Shown: positions 18,307 to 26,856 of the stretch, one piece after another
Numbering within the stretch: position 1 is the stretch's first letter
How the letters are laid out: each line of letters starts with the position of its first letter
Assembly: GCA_023300375.1 (NCBI GenBank)
Contig: JALZWO010000180.1
Coordinates: 1 to 34,234 of the forward strand
Direction: 5' to 3'
Source: Granulosicoccus sp.
Lineage (GTDB): Bacteria; Pseudomonadota; Gammaproteobacteria; Granulosicoccales; Granulosicoccaceae
DNA: 34,234 nucleotides
Made by a program: the position numbers and the translations under genes
Notes under the pieces: model-generated
The model's input: only the letters and a program-made list of their open reading frames with translations
What the model was told of the DNA's origin: nothing
Database searches by the model: none

Positions 18307-19388
18307 GAGTGAGCCCTAACAAGGTGAGAATTTTGGTAGACATTAAACCGTGATGTATTGAATACGGCATACGCATCGCTAGGAATTGATTGATCTTCAT
18401 CGGTTAGCACATCAATAGCGTAACCATTAACAGTACCCCGCACGATTTTATGACGCCCTATATTCTCTACAGCGGTAACTTGGATGGCAACGCCTGCGCC
18501 ATTAGCCTCAGCTGCCGATTTAACATCGATAAATTCAGGGCGTATACCGATTTCAAGCTTGCCAACAAGATCAGCGTAACCCTTGTTGAGCGTAAATTTT
18601 GCACCTGCCATATGAACGATATTTTTATCCACTTCACAAGGCAAAACATTCATACCCGGGGAGCCTATAAAATAGCCCACGAACGTATGCGCAGGCTCGT
18701 CAAAAAGCTCTTCGGGCGTGCCAATTTGCACAACCTCACCTTCGTACATAACAACGACTTTGTCTGCAAACGTTAATGCTTCTGTTTGATCGTGTGTGAC
18801 ATAAATCATGGTGTGGCCAAACTGCTCATGCAATTGTTTTAACTTGGTGCGTAATTGCCACTTCATGTGAGGATCAATGACAGTGAGCGGTTCATCAAAA
18901 AGAATGGCATTAACGTCGTAACGGACAAGGCCACGACCAAGGGAGATTTTCTGTTTTTCATCAGCGCTCAAACCCCGAGCACGTTGTCTGGCCTTGTCTT
19001 TTAGATCGAGGGTGTCCAGCATATCGGCGACCCTTCGATCGATTTCAGAACGCGCAACACCTCTGTTTACCAAGGGAAACGCAAGGTTCTGCTCTACTGT
19101 CATGGTGTCGTAGATAACAGGAAATTGAAAAACCTGAGCTATGTTGCGTTGCTCTGGACTACGCAAGGTGACATCGTCATCATCGAAACGAATATGTCCT
19201 TTGGAGGGCGTTAACAAGCCTGAAATAATATTGAGAAGCGTTGTCTTACCGCAACCCGATGGGCCAAGCAGCGCATAGGCACCACCATCTTGCCAAACGT
19301 AATCAATTTGCTTTAAGGCAAAGTCGGCATCGGTTTGTGGCTTAGCCACATACGAGTGTGCCAATTTATCTAGCGATATTTGCGCCAT
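18303..19388 (-). CDS. glpT: Glycerol ABC transporter ATPase GlpT (degenerate signature motif)
   Basis: A 361-aa nucleotide-binding subunit with an N-terminal ABC domain and a C-terminal MalK-like regulatory (TOBE) region. Walker A is GPSGCGKTT (42-50), Q-loop Gln88, Walker B ILFDEP with catalytic Glu166, and the switch His199 lies in YVTHDQTEA. The signature motif is LSADEKQK (140-147) instead of LSGGQ, so it is expected to contribute a weakened composite ATP site. I start at the ATG at 19388, four bases after the glpS TAA; a longer frame from 19532 lies inside glpS. The symbol is shared with the unrelated glycerol-3-phosphate antiporter of enteric bacteria. Confidence 0.92.
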   Translation of the reverse strand: MAQISLDKLAHSYVAKPQTDADFALKQIDYVWQDGGAYALLGPSGCGKTTLLNIISGLLTPSKGHIRFDDDDVTLRSPEQRNIAQVFQFPVIYDTMTVEQNLAFPLVNRGVARSEIDRRVADMLDTLDLKDKARQRARGLSADEKQKISLGRGLVRYDVNAILFDEPLTVIDPHMKWQLRTKLKQLHEQFGHTMIYVTHDQTEALTFADKVVVMYEGEVVQIGTPEELFDEPAHTFVGYFIGSPGMNVLPCEVDKNIVHMAGAKFTLNKGYADLVGKLEIGIRPEFIDVKSAAEANGAGVAIQVTAVENIGRHKIVRGTVNGYAIDVLTDEDQSIPSDAYAVFNTSRFNVYQNSHLVRAHS

Positions 19389-19392
19389 GAGT

Positions 19393-20481
19393 TTACGCCG
19401 CCTCCGCCGATTTGAGGGGAGCTTGTAATAGCGTGTTATCGCGGCCATTAAACAAATAGTAGCGCGCAGGATTGAGATACACAGTGACTGGATCGCCACT
19501 CTTGACTTTATGCACCCCGTGAGTGAGCACAACCCATTTGGCCTCCCCCGTATTCATGTGAATATAGGTTTCTGAGCCGGTGATTTCACTAGCCGTGATA
19601 ACACCACTGACAGGCACAGTGAAGCTACTGGTTTTTTGCAATGACACATGATGCGGCCTAAAAGCCAAAGTATGCGAACCATCTGCAATGTTGTGTGGGC
19701 TGAGCGCCGTACCCAAGGTTTTGTCTCCATCACGTATCTGCCCAGCATGACACTGAACTGTCAGTGTGTTCAACGGCGGATCGGAGAATGTTTGCGCCGT
19801 ACGCAAATCAACAGGATCGTTGTAGACATCGATAGTGGGACCGAACTGCGTAATCTTGCCTTCGTGCAAGGTAGTAGTAGCACCGCCAAGCAATAATGCC
19901 TCATGTGGCTCGGTGGTGGCATAGACAAACACGGCGCCGGTTTCAGCAAATAACCGAGGTAGCTCTACGCGTAATTCTTCACGCAACTTGTAATCTAAAT
20001 TTGCTAGAGGTTCATCAAGTAATACAAGCTCCACTTTCTTCACCAATGCTCTGGCGATAGCGGTACGTTGCTGCTGACCACCTGACAGGCTCAGCGGGGT
20101 TCTATCTAGAAATTCTGTGAGTTTCAGTAATTCGGCAGCCTTGCGAACCTCAGTGTCGACGGTAGCCTTGCTAGCTCCCTGCAACTTTAACGGCGAGGCA
20201 ATATTTTCATACACCGTCATGGCTGGGTAGTTGATGAATTGCTGATAAACCATCGCAACATTACGATGACGCACCGACTTGCCGGTGACACGTTGCCCGT
20301 TAACAATGATCTCGCCAGAGCTGGGCTTATCAAGGCCTGCCATGAGCCTCATGAGAGTTGTTTTACCCGACAGTGTGGGCCCTAGCAGCACATTCACTGT
20401 ACCGCCTTGCAGCGTCAGATTGACATCGCTGATGTGCGTCTTGACACCTACCTTCTTACTAACGTTCTGGAGTTCGAGCAT
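19393..20481 (-). CDS. glpS: Glycerol ABC transporter ATPase GlpS (no switch histidine)
   Basis: A 362-aa ABC ATPase, first gene of the glycerol operon and paralogue of GlpT. Walker A is GPTLSGKTT (34-42), the signature is canonical LSGGQQQR (132-139), and Walker B is LVLLDEP with Glu157. At the switch-histidine position the sequence reads VYATTEPHEALLLGG, so Thr190 replaces His. The C-terminal part is TOBE-like. I start at the ATG at 20481 (MLELQNVSKK), which fits ABC N termini, though AAAGG is only about two bases away. The ATG at 20511 gives 10 more residues but also lacks a good ribosome site. Confidence 0.9.
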   Translation of the reverse strand: MLELQNVSKKVGVKTHISDVNLTLQGGTVNVLLGPTLSGKTTLMRLMAGLDKPSSGEIIVNGQRVTGKSVRHRNVAMVYQQFINYPAMTVYENIASPLKLQGASKATVDTEVRKAAELLKLTEFLDRTPLSLSGGQQQRTAIARALVKKVELVLLDEPLANLDYKLREELRVELPRLFAETGAVFVYATTEPHEALLLGGATTTLHEGKITQFGPTIDVYNDPVDLRTAQTFSDPPLNTLTVQCHAGQIRDGDKTLGTALSPHNIADGSHTLAFRPHHVSLQKTSSFTVPVSGVITASEITGSETYIHMNTGEAKWVVLTHGVHKVKSGDPVTVYLNPARYYLFNGRDNTLLQAPLKSAEAA

Positions 20482-20511
20482 ACCTTTCGCTGACCGCCTA
20501 CCTGTCTGCAT

Positions 20512-20687
20512 TAATATTAAGTGGCGTCAGCTCATGCTGCACACCGTGGTGTATGGCAAAACCTAAAGACACACCCTAAGCACACTAAAGCGCAATATAT
20601 TGAAAGTCAATCAAAACGCCAGAGGCCAAGCTACACCGTTCACGGCTCATGTAAGATGAATAGGACCCTATCGCTTAAGGATTTTAA
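20512..20687. promoter_or_regulatory. Divergent control region between glpS operon and glpK
   Basis: This ~175-base gap must contain promoters for both the leftward glpSTPQUV-glpD operon and rightward glpK. An imperfect inverted repeat ACACC-GT-GGTGT lies at 20541-20552. An AT-rich stretch at 20590-20615 includes TTGAAA (20600-20605) as a possible -35 element, but no good -10 sits at the right distance. A clear AAGGA ribosome site lies eight bases ahead of glpK. No regulator gene (glpR) is present in the window. Confidence 0.45.
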
Positions 20688-22169
20688 ATGACTACACCAT
20701 TGCTACTGAGCATCGACCAAGGCACCACCAGCTCACGCGCGATGCTATTTGAGCGCGACGGCAGCACCTTTGCACTGGCTCAGCGAGAATTCAAACAGTA
20801 CTACCCTCAATCAGGCTGGGTTGAACACGACCCTGAGGAGATCTGGCAAACCACGCTGGAGGTCTGCAAAGAATCACTCTCCAAAGCCAAGTCAGCCAAT
20901 CGAAGCGTTGCTGCTATCGGTATTACCAATCAACGTGAAACCGTCATCGTGTGGGATCGAAGCACGGGCAAAGCCATTCATCCAGCCATTGTTTGGCAAG
21001 ATCGACGAACCGCTGAAACCTGCCGCAAACTGAGCACCGACGGGCACGCTGACATGTTTACCCGTAAAACCGGTTTACTGGTAGATCCTTATTTTTCCGG
21101 CACTAAAATCGGTTGGATACTTGATCACGTAGACGGCGCTCGGGTAAGAGCTGAGCGTGGCGAGTTAGCATTTGGCACGGTAGATAGTTTCCTCATGTGG
21201 CGCTTAAGTGGAGGTCAGGCGCATGTCACTGATGCAACCAACGCGTGCCGAACACTGCTGTTTAACATCCACGACAATCGTTGGGATGAACAGCTGTGCA
21301 GCGTACTGGGCGTGCCTATGGCTATGCTTCCTGACGTTCACGATTGCGCTGCCGATTTTTGCACCACCAGTAAAGAGGTTCTGGGTGTTGAGCTAAAGGT
21401 GGCAGGAGTTGCAGGTGACCAACACGCCGCCTCAATTGGTCAGGTTTGCTTTGAACCGGGCATGATCAAAAGCACCTATGGCACTGGCTGTTTTATGATG
21501 CTCAACACCGGTGCAAAACCTATTGCATCCAGTAACAAGCTACTAACCACTCTCGCTTACCGATTAGACGGCAAAACGAGCTATGCCATTGAGGGCTCTA
21601 TTTTTGTAGCAGGTGCCGCTATCCAGTGGCTACGCGACGGTCTTGGCATAATCAAAGACGCCGAAGAGTCTCAGGAATTGGCAAAAAATCTGGACAGCAA
21701 CCACGGCGTCTATCTGGTGCCTGCATTTACGGGTATGGGAGCACCCTATTGGGATGCGGATGCACGAGGCGCATTGTATGGACTCACACGCAACTCTGGC
21801 CCCGCTACCATCACGCGCGCAGCACTAGAGTCAGTGTGTTATCAATCCATGGACTTACTTAACGCCATGCGCTCAGATGGAGCCTCTATTGATACCGTGC
21901 GTGTTGATGGTGGCATGGTTAAGAATGATTGGCTCAGCCAATACTTAGCCAGCGTTCTGAACATCCCCGTCGAGCGCCCTATGCAAACAGAAACTACCGC
22001 TCTGGGTGCAGCCTATCTGGCTGGACTGCAAGTAGGGGTGTACGATTCTCTAGACGAGCTAACAGCTAATTGGCAACAAGAACGCGTGTTCACACCCAGC
22101 ATGGATGAGCACACACGCACGCAAGTCAGTGCTGAATGGGCCGATGCCATTCGACGTACGCGAAGCTAG
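20688..22169 (+). CDS. glpK: Glycerol kinase GlpK
   Basis: A 493-aa FGGY-family kinase that phosphorylates glycerol to sn-glycerol-3-phosphate with ATP, trapping glycerol imported by the ABC system. Motifs are complete: [15 protein letters not shown] (phosphate 1), [49 protein letters not shown] (catalytic Asp), [26 protein letters not shown] and [16 protein letters not shown]. Length is normal. The start at 20688 has AAGGA eight bases upstream. It is divergent from the transport operon and followed by two hairpin-bearing repeats. Confidence 0.97.
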   Translation: MTTPLLLSIDQGTTSSRAMLFERDGSTFALAQREFKQYYPQSGWVEHDPEEIWQTTLEVCKESLSKAKSANRSVAAIGITNQRETVIVWDRSTGKAIHPAIVWQDRRTAETCRKLSTDGHADMFTRKTGLLVDPYFSGTKIGWILDHVDGARVRAERGELAFGTVDSFLMWRLSGGQAHVTDATNACRTLLFNIHDNRWDEQLCSVLGVPMAMLPDVHDCAADFCTTSKEVLGVELKVAGVAGDQHAASIGQVCFEPGMIKSTYGTGCFMMLNTGAKPIASSNKLLTTLAYRLDGKTSYAIEGSIFVAGAAIQWLRDGLGIIKDAEESQELAKNLDSNHGVYLVPAFTGMGAPYWDADARGALYGLTRNSGPATITRAALESVCYQSMDLLNAMRSDGASIDTVRVDGGMVKNDWLSQYLASVLNIPVERPMQTETTALGAAYLAGLQVGVYDSLDELTANWQQERVFTPSMDEHTRTQVSAEWADAIRRTRS

Positions 22170-22173
22170 ACCA

Positions 22174-22305
22174 GCGGCTAAATCCAACAAGACACAGATG
22201 CATAAGCCAACCTTCCGTGAGTCACGGAAGGTTGTGTGCCCCGCGGCTAAATGCCACAAAAAACAGACTTATAAGGCTAGCCTCAATGCACGCCTTGTAA
22301 GTCTG
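22174..22305. repeat. Two tandem 69-bp units, each with a strong hairpin
   Basis: A 35-nt block beginning GCGGCTAAAT at 22174 recurs at 22243 (27 of 35 bases identical, offset 69). After the first block is a near-perfect palindrome: AACCTTCCGTGA (22209-22220) pairs with TCACGGAAGGTT (22222-22233). The second block runs into a 14-bp stem with one G-T pair (22264-22277 with 22292-22305). Both lie between convergent glpK and the znuB remnant, so tandem terminators are plausible, but neither has a T tract and the conserved 35-nt upstream block is not explained by termination. Confidence 0.75.
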
Positions 22306-22392
22306 CGTGGCAAACATTAATTGGTCTTCAGGGCTTACATTTTTATTACGACATTGCACTACTCACGGAAAGATCGTGCGCTAATTAACGCC

Positions 22393-23193
22393 TTACAACT
22401 GAGGCAATAGTGGCAAAAATAAAGAACGCTGCGCCACACAAACGGTGGTTGGCCCTGTGGGTGTATCGGTGAAGTAAGAAACCGCCAACCCCATAAAAAT
22501 AGAGCTTATACCCACACCCAAAGCAATGATGGCCATGCGCTCGGGCGTATGACTTAGAGGTCGTGCAGCTGCAGCAGGAATAATCAGCATGGCGCTAATC
22601 AGAAGTACACCCACTACTTTAATAGCGATAGCGACCACCAGTGCTAACGCTACGGTAAGCACTAATTGCTCACGTCGTGGGTTCAGGCCACCAGCAGCTG
22701 CAAGGTCAGCACTTATAGTGAGTAACAATAATTTCTGCCAACGCGTAACAATGAGCAAAGTTGCCAACATTGCGCCAATCCACATGATGAGTAAATGCCC
22801 ATCACTAACAGCGAGAATGTCGCCGAACAAATAGGCATTGAGATCAATTCGGTTGTCGTCTAATAGTGACACCGCCACGAGACCAATCGCAAGTAATGAG
22901 TGCGCCAAAACACCCAGCAGAGTATCTATTGCATGACCTCGCCAACTTCAGCTTGAGACTAAGTAGGCCATCGCCATGGCAACCAATATGGTTCCGACAA
23001 AAACAGACTGTGAAAACGCGAGAGACAGTGCGACACCTAGCATTGCTGCATGTGCAGTGGCATCACCAAAGTAGGCCATGCGACGCCAAACTACAAAGCA
23101 GCCCATAAGAGCTGCAGCAACAGCCACTGCAAAACCTGCCAACGCGGCCCGCACGACAAAATCATCAAGCAGGGAGACTATAAAGTTGCTCAC
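22393..23193 (-). pseudogene. znuB: znuB: zinc ABC permease broken by an in-frame TGA
   Basis: The reading frame from GTG at 23193 encodes the N-terminal third of ZnuB (FVVWRRMAYFGDATAHAAMLGVALSL), then stops at a TGA at 22948-22950. The same frame continues at once with GHAIDTLLGVLAHSLLAIGLVAVSL, aligning with the next part of ZnuB, and runs to a normal C-terminal region (VVGVLLISAMLIIPAAAARPL, DTPTGPT). No frameshift is needed; one nonsense change splits the gene into 81- and about 185-codon parts. ZnuB is the membrane channel of the high-affinity zinc importer. The GTG start overlaps the znuC stop (GTGA). Loss of function is expected unless the stop is read through. Confidence 0.9.
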
Positions 23194-23976
23194 TGGTGTT
23201 CATGCCCAGACTGTTGATCTGCAGATTTATGCTCGTGTTCTTGATCGTGATCATGCTTGTGATCATGAACATCGCGATAAAGAGCCAGCGTGCCTTGTGT
23301 GCCTGTGCCAAACAAAGCACGGTATTCAGGTTTGGATGAAACGACATCAGGGGCACCTTCGCAACACACATGTCCACTTAAGCAAATCACCCTGTCAGAG
23401 GCGCTCATAACTACATGCAGTTCATGGCTTACCATCAGAACTGCGCAACCCATATCGTTTCGCAAGTCTTCTATTTGACAATAAAAATCAGCTAATCCTT
23501 GTTGATCCAAGCCTTGAGTGGGTTCATCGAGTATGAGTAAATGGGGGCTATTCAGTGCCGCACGTGCCAACAGCACACGCTGCAACTGGCCTCCAGACAA
23601 TTCCACTATTTGCTTATCAAGCAGATGCTCTATGGAAATCTTCAGACAAATTGTTTGTATGTGCTCGTTAGACACACGATGTGCAATTTCAAAAAAACGC
23701 CTAACAGTCAGCGGCAATATTTTTGTGAGTTCTAGCTTTTGCGACACATAGCCTACCCGCAAACCTGCGACACGCGTAAGCGTGCCAGAGCTTGCATCGA
23801 TGAATGCCAATGAGCACCCTTAGCAGAGTCGATTTACCTGATCCGTTAGGCCCCACAATAGTGACGATTTCACCCGAACGAATACTGAATTCAGTATCGT
23901 GCAATACGCGCTTATTCGCATAGTTGACGCAAAGACCGCTGGTGCTCAGGAGCGAGCCGCCTTCAGTGTGCTGCAT
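23190..23976 (-). pseudogene. znuC: znuC: zinc ABC ATPase with a one-base frameshift
   Basis: The N-terminal part starts at the ATG at 23976 (AGGA about eight bases upstream) and includes Walker A GPNGSGKSTLLRVLIGI. After that the frame is lost. Removing one base (near 23802, an extra C in the minus-strand ATTCATCGAT) joins LIGI to IDASSGTLTRVAGLRVGYVSQ, giving exactly the expected ZnuC spacing. The rest has signature LSGGQLQR, Walker B LLILDEP and switch His in VSHELHVVM. It ends in a His-rich cytosolic tail (HDHKHDHDQEHEH) resembling the metal-binding loop of ZnuA. The intact protein would power zinc import with ZnuB. Confidence 0.9.
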
Positions 23977-24123
23977 AGTGAGGTCCTGTTTACGCCACGT
24001 TGGGGTAAATCGAAGTTTATGCTCACGACAATAATTATCTGCCTGATCCAACGCATGCTTCATGCAATGGCGGTGGTTATGCCGCGCGAAGCCCAAAATA
24101 TCAAGCTGCTCTTTGTGACTCAT
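23977..24123 (-). pseudogene. zur: zur remnant: first ~45 codons of the zinc uptake regulator
   Basis: The frame from 24123 encodes a Fur-family N terminus, HRHCMKHALDQADNYCREH then LRFTPTWRK, matching the first helices of Zur (C-x5-x-R-x-TP-x-R pattern). It then runs directly into the znuC ribosome site and start. About 110 residues holding the DNA-recognition helix, dimerisation domain and zinc ligands are missing, as if deleted cleanly up to znuC. The gene order zur-znuC-znuB divergent from znuA is standard in Pseudomonas-like bacteria, which supports the identification. Confidence 0.75.
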
Positions 24124-24144
24124 TCACTGTCTATTGTCCTCGCC

Positions 24145-24167
24145 GAATTAATATAATATAACACTTA
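24145..24167. promoter_or_regulatory. Zur-box-like palindrome between zur remnant and znuA remnant
   Basis: The 23-base segment matches the gammaproteobacterial Zur operator (GAAATGTTATA / ATATAACATTTC halves) at about 18 of 23 positions by my hand comparison with the consensus as I remember it. The right half, ATATAACACTT, is best preserved. It occupies the expected place between divergent zur-znuCB and znuA. Confidence 0.6.
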
Positions 24168-24191
24168 TAAAAATCTAGGCCAGCGACCTTT

Positions 24192-24932
24192 ATGCTTGCA
24201 TCGCGTTTTATATCTCGCCCAACACAGCTTATTAGGCTACTGCATAATATGCAAACTCTGGCGCCTAACACACCCAAGCTTGCGTATCGAGACAACAGTT
24301 TGTTTACTGACTCACATGATCACGAACACGAGACTGACCACGAAGCTGACCACGACACAAACACGAACGAACACAATTCCGCCATTGACCCCCATGGCTG
24401 GCTAGACCCCAGCAATGCCATTTACTGGGTTGAATTAATAGCCGAACAGCTCACAGCGCTGGATTCGAAAAACGCCAACAACTACCGTTCAAATGCGGCA
24501 GCAGCTAAACAGCAACTAAAACAGCTGCAACACAAGGTAGCCCAACAACTGGAGTCATTATCGGACAAACCCTTTGTCGTCTTCCATGATAGTTATCACT
24601 ACTTTGAAGACAGGTTCAATTTATACGTTACTGCTGCTATCACACTGAGTGACGCTGACCTACCCAGTATCAGGCAATTAAATTCATTACGCTCACTACT
24701 CGATAAACACACTGATGTGTGCGTATTTACTGAACCACAATTCAGCGATAAGCTTGTACGCTCATTAACCCGCGATCTGGATGTTAGCATTGCAGAATTA
24801 GACCCGCTGGGTTCACGACTTGCTAAGGGATCAGACCTCTACACTCGCACCATTGAGCAGCTGAGCAACACACTTGCAACATGCTTAGAAGCACCATCAA
24901 ACCACTCGTCTAGACATCAAAGAGCGGTATAA
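24192..24932 (+). pseudogene. znuA: znuA remnant: zinc-binding protein lacking its N terminus
   Basis: The 246-codon frame carries the C-terminal two thirds of ZnuA: QTLAPNTPKLA, a His/Asp-rich loop (HDHEHETDHEADHD), DPHGWLDPSNAIYWVELIAEQL (zinc ligand His), VFHDSYHYFEDRFNL (second His) and VFTEPQFSDKL...ELDPLG (acidic ligand). The signal peptide and first ~100 residues, including the first zinc ligand, are absent. The start of the frame (ASRFISRPTQLIRLLHN) looks neither like a signal peptide nor like ZnuA. There is no good ribosome site at the ATG at 24192. Without export it cannot serve as a periplasmic binding protein, so I call it a 5'-truncated pseudogene. Confidence 0.82.
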
Positions 24933-24955
24933 CAAAAACTCGGAAAGACAACACC

Positions 24956-25132
24956 ATGGGCGATATCGTGCCTTTCAAGAAAAAAAGTGTGGCAAAGCGC
25001 AGCACACTGTGTGCAAATAACCATCACAAATGGAAAGCGTCTAAAAATAGTCAGTTTGACGTTAAAAAAGGCAAACTACTCACGATAGATATTTGCACAC
25101 GATGTGGCAAACAACGAAATCGTTACACGTAA
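24956..25132 (+). CDS. 58-aa zinc-ribbon-like microprotein
   Basis: An intact small gene: ATG at 24956 with GGAAAG eight bases upstream, TAA at 25130-25132. The protein starts MGDIVPFKKK, has C19 followed by NNHHKW, then FDVKKGKLLTIDICTRCGKQ with a CxxC pair (C47, C50). One Cys/His group plus one CxxC suggests a single zinc-binding knuckle; the protein is very basic (many Lys/Arg), so nucleic-acid contact is possible. From memory, similar short proteins (FDVKQGKLVT, CxRCGK) occur in other gammaproteobacteria without assigned function. It lies 24 bases downstream of the znuA remnant, so it may have been transcribed with it. Codon structure and the conserved-looking motif argue that it is real. 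Confidence 0.8.
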   Translation: MGDIVPFKKKSVAKRSTLCANNHHKWKASKNSQFDVKKGKLLTIDICTRCGKQRNRYT

Positions 25133-25182
25133 AATAGTCGTAGTAAACCCCTGTTGATGCGGTGTTATAAACCTAGGCCCGC

Positions 25183-26703
25183 TCAGGCACGACAATGACA
25201 GCTAGGATTACGTGGGCAAGCTCCACTGCGCGGGCATATCATATGCGCAGGCTTCTGAAGCCCTCGGTTTAACCACTCTATATTCAGTAACCTTGCCGTT
25301 TGTTGCAGCTCTTTGCGAATAGACATTGGAATTTCAACAGAGCCTCCATTGTCATTACACGCTAACTTCAAACTGTGCGCCAAACCTGCCGCATCAGATC
25401 CTTGAGCCTCCAGCGCGGGCATAACATCGATACCAGCACATAACACATGGCTACTTCCGGACATGTCATTCACATGCATTGACTCACAGCAAAAAATTCG
25501 TGGCTCTGAGCCGACATCCATGACCGACACCTGCGACACACTTTGGTTGGCATCTGCGTTTATCATTCTAAATACTGACCAATGCTGACAAGGATCCTGA
25601 ACCAATCGCATATTGCCCCAAGGCAAAGGTATGCCGTTGCCTCTATAAACAGCCAATAGCCTGCCCGGCGGGTAAGCATCAAAGTAATGCCAATGAGGGT
25701 ATGACGACACCACAGTCATTCGCCGCATAACAACTGAGGCAGTCACTTCCAGCATATCTCCAATGGTTACTTCGTGCGCCTTCTGCTCTAACAAGCGTCG
25801 AAATGGCACTTTGGGGCACAGCAGTGCAGCAGCGAAAAAGCTACATTCGAAGTCTCGCCAAGCGTGAATGATATCTTGGGAATCTATCGCGCTGGATGCA
25901 TCCCAATCGAGTGAATCACGTCTGTCAAGATTTGGCACAGAGGCAGGGCCTGTTACTGCGACACTTTTTACACCATCGCCATCGTGTAGAACTTTATGTC
26001 CTATATAGAGAGCGAGGTCATACTTGAGCCGAGCAGGCTGTGTTTGCATCACTTGATTCACATGGATGGTGGCGGGCGCCTCAAAGAACGAGCGCACCAC
26101 TGATTGTCCATTTTGTGACATCGAAGACGTAACGCTTTTTGGCGGCTTTACAAACCACTTAATTTCCAGACCTAGCCCTCGGCATATATCCATCAAGGCA
26201 TCCAGTGAAATCGGCATCTGTTTATGCCCCACACTTTCTGCAGCACGTTCAATTTCGGGGAAATGGTTTTGGTTATTCTCCTGATGAGCGCGTATGAGAA
26301 TGTGCGCAAACTGACGCCCGGACACGCCCGTTTGCGACAACATCTCTGGTATGGCGTTCTCGAGGATATCTTTGGAAAACAAAAAACCGGGCTCAAGTGA
26401 CATGCCACTCATGCCACCTCTATTTCCCTTAACAGGCACAATCGACGCCTCATCGGGAACATTGTCGAGGAACCAACTCAGGTCCTTCTGAAACACCTGT
26501 GCAATAACAGACAACATGGAGGCACTAGGATGACGTTTGCCCCTTTCTATCATCGACAGATAGGACACAGAAGGCGCGGAGTTCGCATCTATTTTTACGC
26601 ATCTGGCTGACAAATCATCCATGGTCAGATTATTGCGTTTTCGCAGATTACGAATCTTGGTTCCCAGGAAATGCGCATTCCTGATCGCTGATGCACTTGT
26701 CAT
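25183..26703 (-). CDS. XRE-family transcriptional regulator with large C-terminal domain (DUF3612-like)
   Basis: A 506-aa protein with an N-terminal Cro/CI-type helix-turn-helix: FLGTKIRNLRKRNNLTMDDLSARC then SVSYLSMIERGKRHPSASMLSVIAQVF (about residues 12-72). The remaining ~430 residues resemble the long ligand-sensing regions of ScfR/RamB-like or DUF3612 regulators; I cannot decide between them. The last residues carry a Cys cluster, CPRSGACPRNPSCHC, and another CC pair occurs near FCCESMHVND, so metal or redox sensing is possible. Related regulators with this architecture control central carbon genes, but that is family knowledge and not shown here. A short inverted repeat AGTGC-N6-GCACT (26738-26753) lies about 35 bases upstream of the start and could be an autoregulatory site. 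Confidence 0.75.
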   Translation of the reverse strand: MTSASAIRNAHFLGTKIRNLRKRNNLTMDDLSARCVKIDANSAPSVSYLSMIERGKRHPSASMLSVIAQVFQKDLSWFLDNVPDEASIVPVKGNRGGMSGMSLEPGFLFSKDILENAIPEMLSQTGVSGRQFAHILIRAHQENNQNHFPEIERAAESVGHKQMPISLDALMDICRGLGLEIKWFVKPPKSVTSSMSQNGQSVVRSFFEAPATIHVNQVMQTQPARLKYDLALYIGHKVLHDGDGVKSVAVTGPASVPNLDRRDSLDWDASSAIDSQDIIHAWRDFECSFFAAALLCPKVPFRRLLEQKAHEVTIGDMLEVTASVVMRRMTVVSSYPHWHYFDAYPPGRLLAVYRGNGIPLPWGNMRLVQDPCQHWSVFRMINADANQSVSQVSVMDVGSEPRIFCCESMHVNDMSGSSHVLCAGIDVMPALEAQGSDAAGLAHSLKLACNDNGGSVEIPMSIRKELQQTARLLNIEWLNRGLQKPAHMICPRSGACPRNPSCHCRA

Positions 26704-26856
26704 ATCAAACAGATAACTTTCATTGTTTTCACAGCCCAGTGCAACATCGCACTAAGTATAAGGTGCCACCAATTTCACGCTGAGCCACTTCGATGACGTG
26801 TTTTTATTTAAGTGCCCCCTTCACCAATCGCCTAATGGTGTCGTGGATACCTCAAT

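Noticed and set aside
19389-19532. N-terminal extension of GlpT
   Set aside because: It lies wholly within glpS in another frame; the ATG at 19388 fits ABC proteins and operon spacing.
22393-22908. An independent short permease gene
   Set aside because: It is the same frame as the upstream ZnuB part, split only by one TGA codon.
23701-24123. A novel Zur-ZnuC fusion protein
   Set aside because: znuC keeps its own ribosome site and start, the Zur part lacks DNA-binding and metal domains, and znuC itself is frameshifted; this is a deletion scar.
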